From: a bacterium 1XD21-70
GTDB taxonomy: Bacteria; Bacillota; Clostridia; Lachnospirales; Lachnospiraceae
Length of the DNA stretch: 64,000 bases
Direction of reading: 5' to 3'
Assembly (NCBI GenBank): GCA_003669055.1
Contig: RAYB01000002.1
Location: 124,001-188,000 of the forward strand
The notes under the pieces: model-generated
The model's database searches: none
What the model was told of the DNA's origin: nothing
Seen by the model: the letters and a program-made list of their open reading frames with translations, nothing else
Shown here: piece after piece, positions 62,620-64,000 of the stretch
Layout of the letters: every line of letters begins with the position of its first letter
Position numbering within the stretch: position 1 is the stretch's first letter
Position numbers and translations under genes: made by a program

Positions 62620-63564
62620 TCACTCCGAATCCAGCTTGGCAGTTGCCTTCACCGCCTCGATAATGAACCTGTCCCTCTTTTCCATGTCCTTTTCTATGCT
62701 GCGCTCCTTCCAGTCATAAAAGCCCCTGCCCGTCTTTGCCCCCAGGTTTCCTTCTGACACCAGCTTCTTGAGATAGCTGTTGGCTGACTGGTCTTTGCTA
62801 ATGCTTGGCAACACCGTCTCCTGGACCGAAAGCCCCAATTCTAAGCCAATGGCATCCAGATGCTTTAAAGGACCCCACTCCGGGAAACGCATCGCCATAC
62901 CGCAGCTGATGGCTGTGTCCACATCCTCCGCGCTGGCCAGGCCTGAAGCCACAATGTCAATGGACTCCCGTATCATGGCCTGGAATATCCGGTTGGCCAG
63001 CTGTCCCGGCAAATCTCTTTTCACCAGCACCGGCGCCTTTTTCCATGTTTTCAATTCATCCCTCACCCGGATGGCCACCTCCTCATCCGTCCTGTCCCCC
63101 ATGACCACTTCCACTAAAGGCACCAGGTGGGCCGGCAGCCAGAAATGTGTGGTAAGCGTGCGTTCCGGATGGGCACACCTGCTGCTGATATCCGTAATAC
63201 GCAAACCGCTGGTATTGCTGCAGACCGGCACCTCCCCGGGCAGCAGCCCGTCTAACCTGGCAAACATCTCCTGCTTTACTTCCATATTTTCCACAATCGC
63301 CTCAATCACCAGGGACGCCCGCCCGCAGGCCTCCTTTAGATTGTCGCTGCATTCCATAAGGCCGGCTGCCCGGAGCGCCTCCTCTTGTGTATTCAGCCCG
63401 TGATCTGCCCGCAGGCGGATGCAGTCCATAGCCCTCTGCCTCCCCTGTGCTGCCCGTTCCCGGTCCACGTCCAGCAGGATCACCTTCCGCCCTGCCAGCG
63501 CTGCCATGGCTCCGATGCCGCTCCCCATCATGCCGCTTCCCACAACCAAAACCGAATCTCTCAT
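62620..63564 (-). CDS. 3-hydroxyacyl-CoA dehydrogenase family protein
   Basis: A 314-residue NAD-dependent dehydrogenase. The N-terminal Rossmann loop VLVVGSGMMGSGIGAMAALAG and the Asp of ILLDVD (NAD choice), CSNTSGLRITDISSRC and THFWLPAHLVPLVEVV (the catalytic His), and GPLKHLDAIGLELG in the C-terminal domain are as in the family. It may reduce acetoacetyl-CoA or another 3-oxo acid. GAGGAGG precedes the ATG at 63564. It follows a zinc-type alcohol dehydrogenase gene by about 46 bases. Confidence 0.9.
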   Translation of the reverse strand: MRDSVLVVGSGMMGSGIGAMAALAGRKVILLDVDRERAAQGRQRAMDCIRLRADHGLNTQEEALRAAGLMECSDNLKEACGRASLVIEAIVENMEVKQEMFARLDGLLPGEVPVCSNTSGLRITDISSRCAHPERTLTTHFWLPAHLVPLVEVVMGDRTDEEVAIRVRDELKTWKKAPVLVKRDLPGQLANRIFQAMIRESIDIVASGLASAEDVDTAISCGMAMRFPEWGPLKHLDAIGLELGLSVQETVLPSISKDQSANSYLKKLVSEGNLGAKTGRGFYDWKERSIEKDMEKRDRFIIEAVKATAKLDSE

Positions 63565-63610
63565 TTGTCCTCCTCTCTTATCTAACACCGGCAAGCCTCC
63601 CGGCCTGCCC

Positions 63611-64000
63611 TTACCCTCTCTGCCCCATCATCAGTACCACCCGCCCCTTTGCCGTGCCGTCCCTAAGCATCTGCAGGCCCTCATTGATCTCCTCAAAGGG
63701 AATGGTCTTATACACATAGGGAACCACCTTTTTTTGTTCCACCAAACGGATCACCTCTGCAAGGTCCTGCCTGGTCATCCCCCGCATGCCGATGATCTCC
63801 TTTTCGTATTTCATCACATCCTGAAAATCCGCTTCAAAATACGGGTCATTATACCCGGTGACGATCACCTTGCCCCCAGGGCATGTAACGTTTAAGGCCT
63901 CACGGATACTGCTTTTGATCCCGATATTATCAATAACCACATCACAAAGCCCGCCTCCCGTCAGCCTTTCGATCTCCTCCTGCAGATTCTTTTCCCGGGT
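63611..64000 (-). CDS. Zinc-type alcohol dehydrogenase (MDR), C-terminal part; gene begins beyond the window
   Basis: The last 129 codons of a medium-chain dehydrogenase. The visible part spans CDVVIDNIGIKSSIREALNV, GGKVIVTGYNDPY and the C-terminal FEEINEGLQMLRDGTAKGRVVLM, typical of the family's nucleotide-binding end. The frame stays open to base 64000 with no start needed inside. The 3-hydroxyacyl-CoA dehydrogenase gene follows on the same strand. Confidence 0.85.
   Translation of the reverse strand, partial: TREKNLQEEIERLTGGGLCDVVIDNIGIKSSIREALNVTCPGGKVIVTGYNDPYFEADFQDVMKYEKEIIGMRGMTRQDLAEVIRLVEQKKVVPYVYKTIPFEEINEGLQMLRDGTAKGRVVLMMGQRG

Overview
The window looks like a chromosomal segment of an anaerobic, spore-forming Clostridia member, most likely Lachnospiraceae (Enterocloster/Hungatella-like; this is an inference). 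Supporting signs are strong GGAGG ribosome sites, a single-chain pyruvate:ferredoxin oxidoreductase, TRAP and PTS uptake systems, DUF6870 and TnpW-type accessory genes, a large serine recombinase, and collagen-like proteins of the kind found on spore surfaces. No rRNA, tRNA or CRISPR array was seen.

Layout, left to right. (1) 1-497: the start of a metallophosphoesterase gene that runs off the window. (2) 678-5955, minus strand: two tandem RpiR regulators, then a 6-phospho-beta-glucosidase and PTS IIB, IIC and IIA genes for a cellobiose-type sugar. (3) 6215-8701, plus strand: a NADAR-Nudix-NrtR fusion followed by a PARG-type macrodomain protein, which looks like an ADP-ribose clearing cassette. 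(4) 8706-11919, minus: GNAT, glyoxalase-fold protein, a small CxCxxC protein, MarR and a secreted nuclease. (5) 12054-23002, minus: a possible six-gene operon of glycerate kinase, enolase-like protein, glutamate dehydrogenase, a 1582-residue HD/nucleotidyltransferase/PRTase fusion, a malate-dehydrogenase-like protein and a flavodoxin-fold reductase. (6) 23227-30144: a TRAP transporter, an AraC regulator, and divergent ornithine-cyclodeaminase-like and M20 peptidase genes. A conserved 36-bp box precedes both the TRAP operon and the cyclodeaminase-M20 operon. (7) 30214-38231: PFOR, VanW protein, small conserved genes including a 20-cysteine microprotein, and an L,D-transpeptidase. (8) 38383-51210: glycogen debranching enzyme, YfcC carrier, isoaspartyl dipeptidase, cysteine hydrolase, a second TRAP transporter, a GntR regulator with repeated operators, and a class II aldolase/Tm-1-like/metallo-hydrolase operon. 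(9) 51382-58592: a collagen-like gene split into a C-terminal half (51382-52395) and an N-terminal half (57852-58592) by a ~5.5-kb serine-recombinase element. (10) 58657-64000, minus: glycosyltransferase, methyltransferase, SEC-C protein, a 165-bp MITE-like repeat, a lactonase-like propeller, a 3-hydroxyacyl-CoA dehydrogenase and a partial zinc-type alcohol dehydrogenase.

The most striking feature is the split collagen-like gene. The two halves share the 10-mer GGAGCCACGG in the same codon phase at the element's ends. Removing one copy plus the intervening DNA joins them into one continuous Gly-X-Y frame of about 565 codons. This resembles the sporulation genes of other Firmicutes that are reassembled by site-specific excision (the sigK/skin and spsM/SPbeta precedents). 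The second notable theme is NAD/ADP-ribose chemistry in regions 3 and 5.
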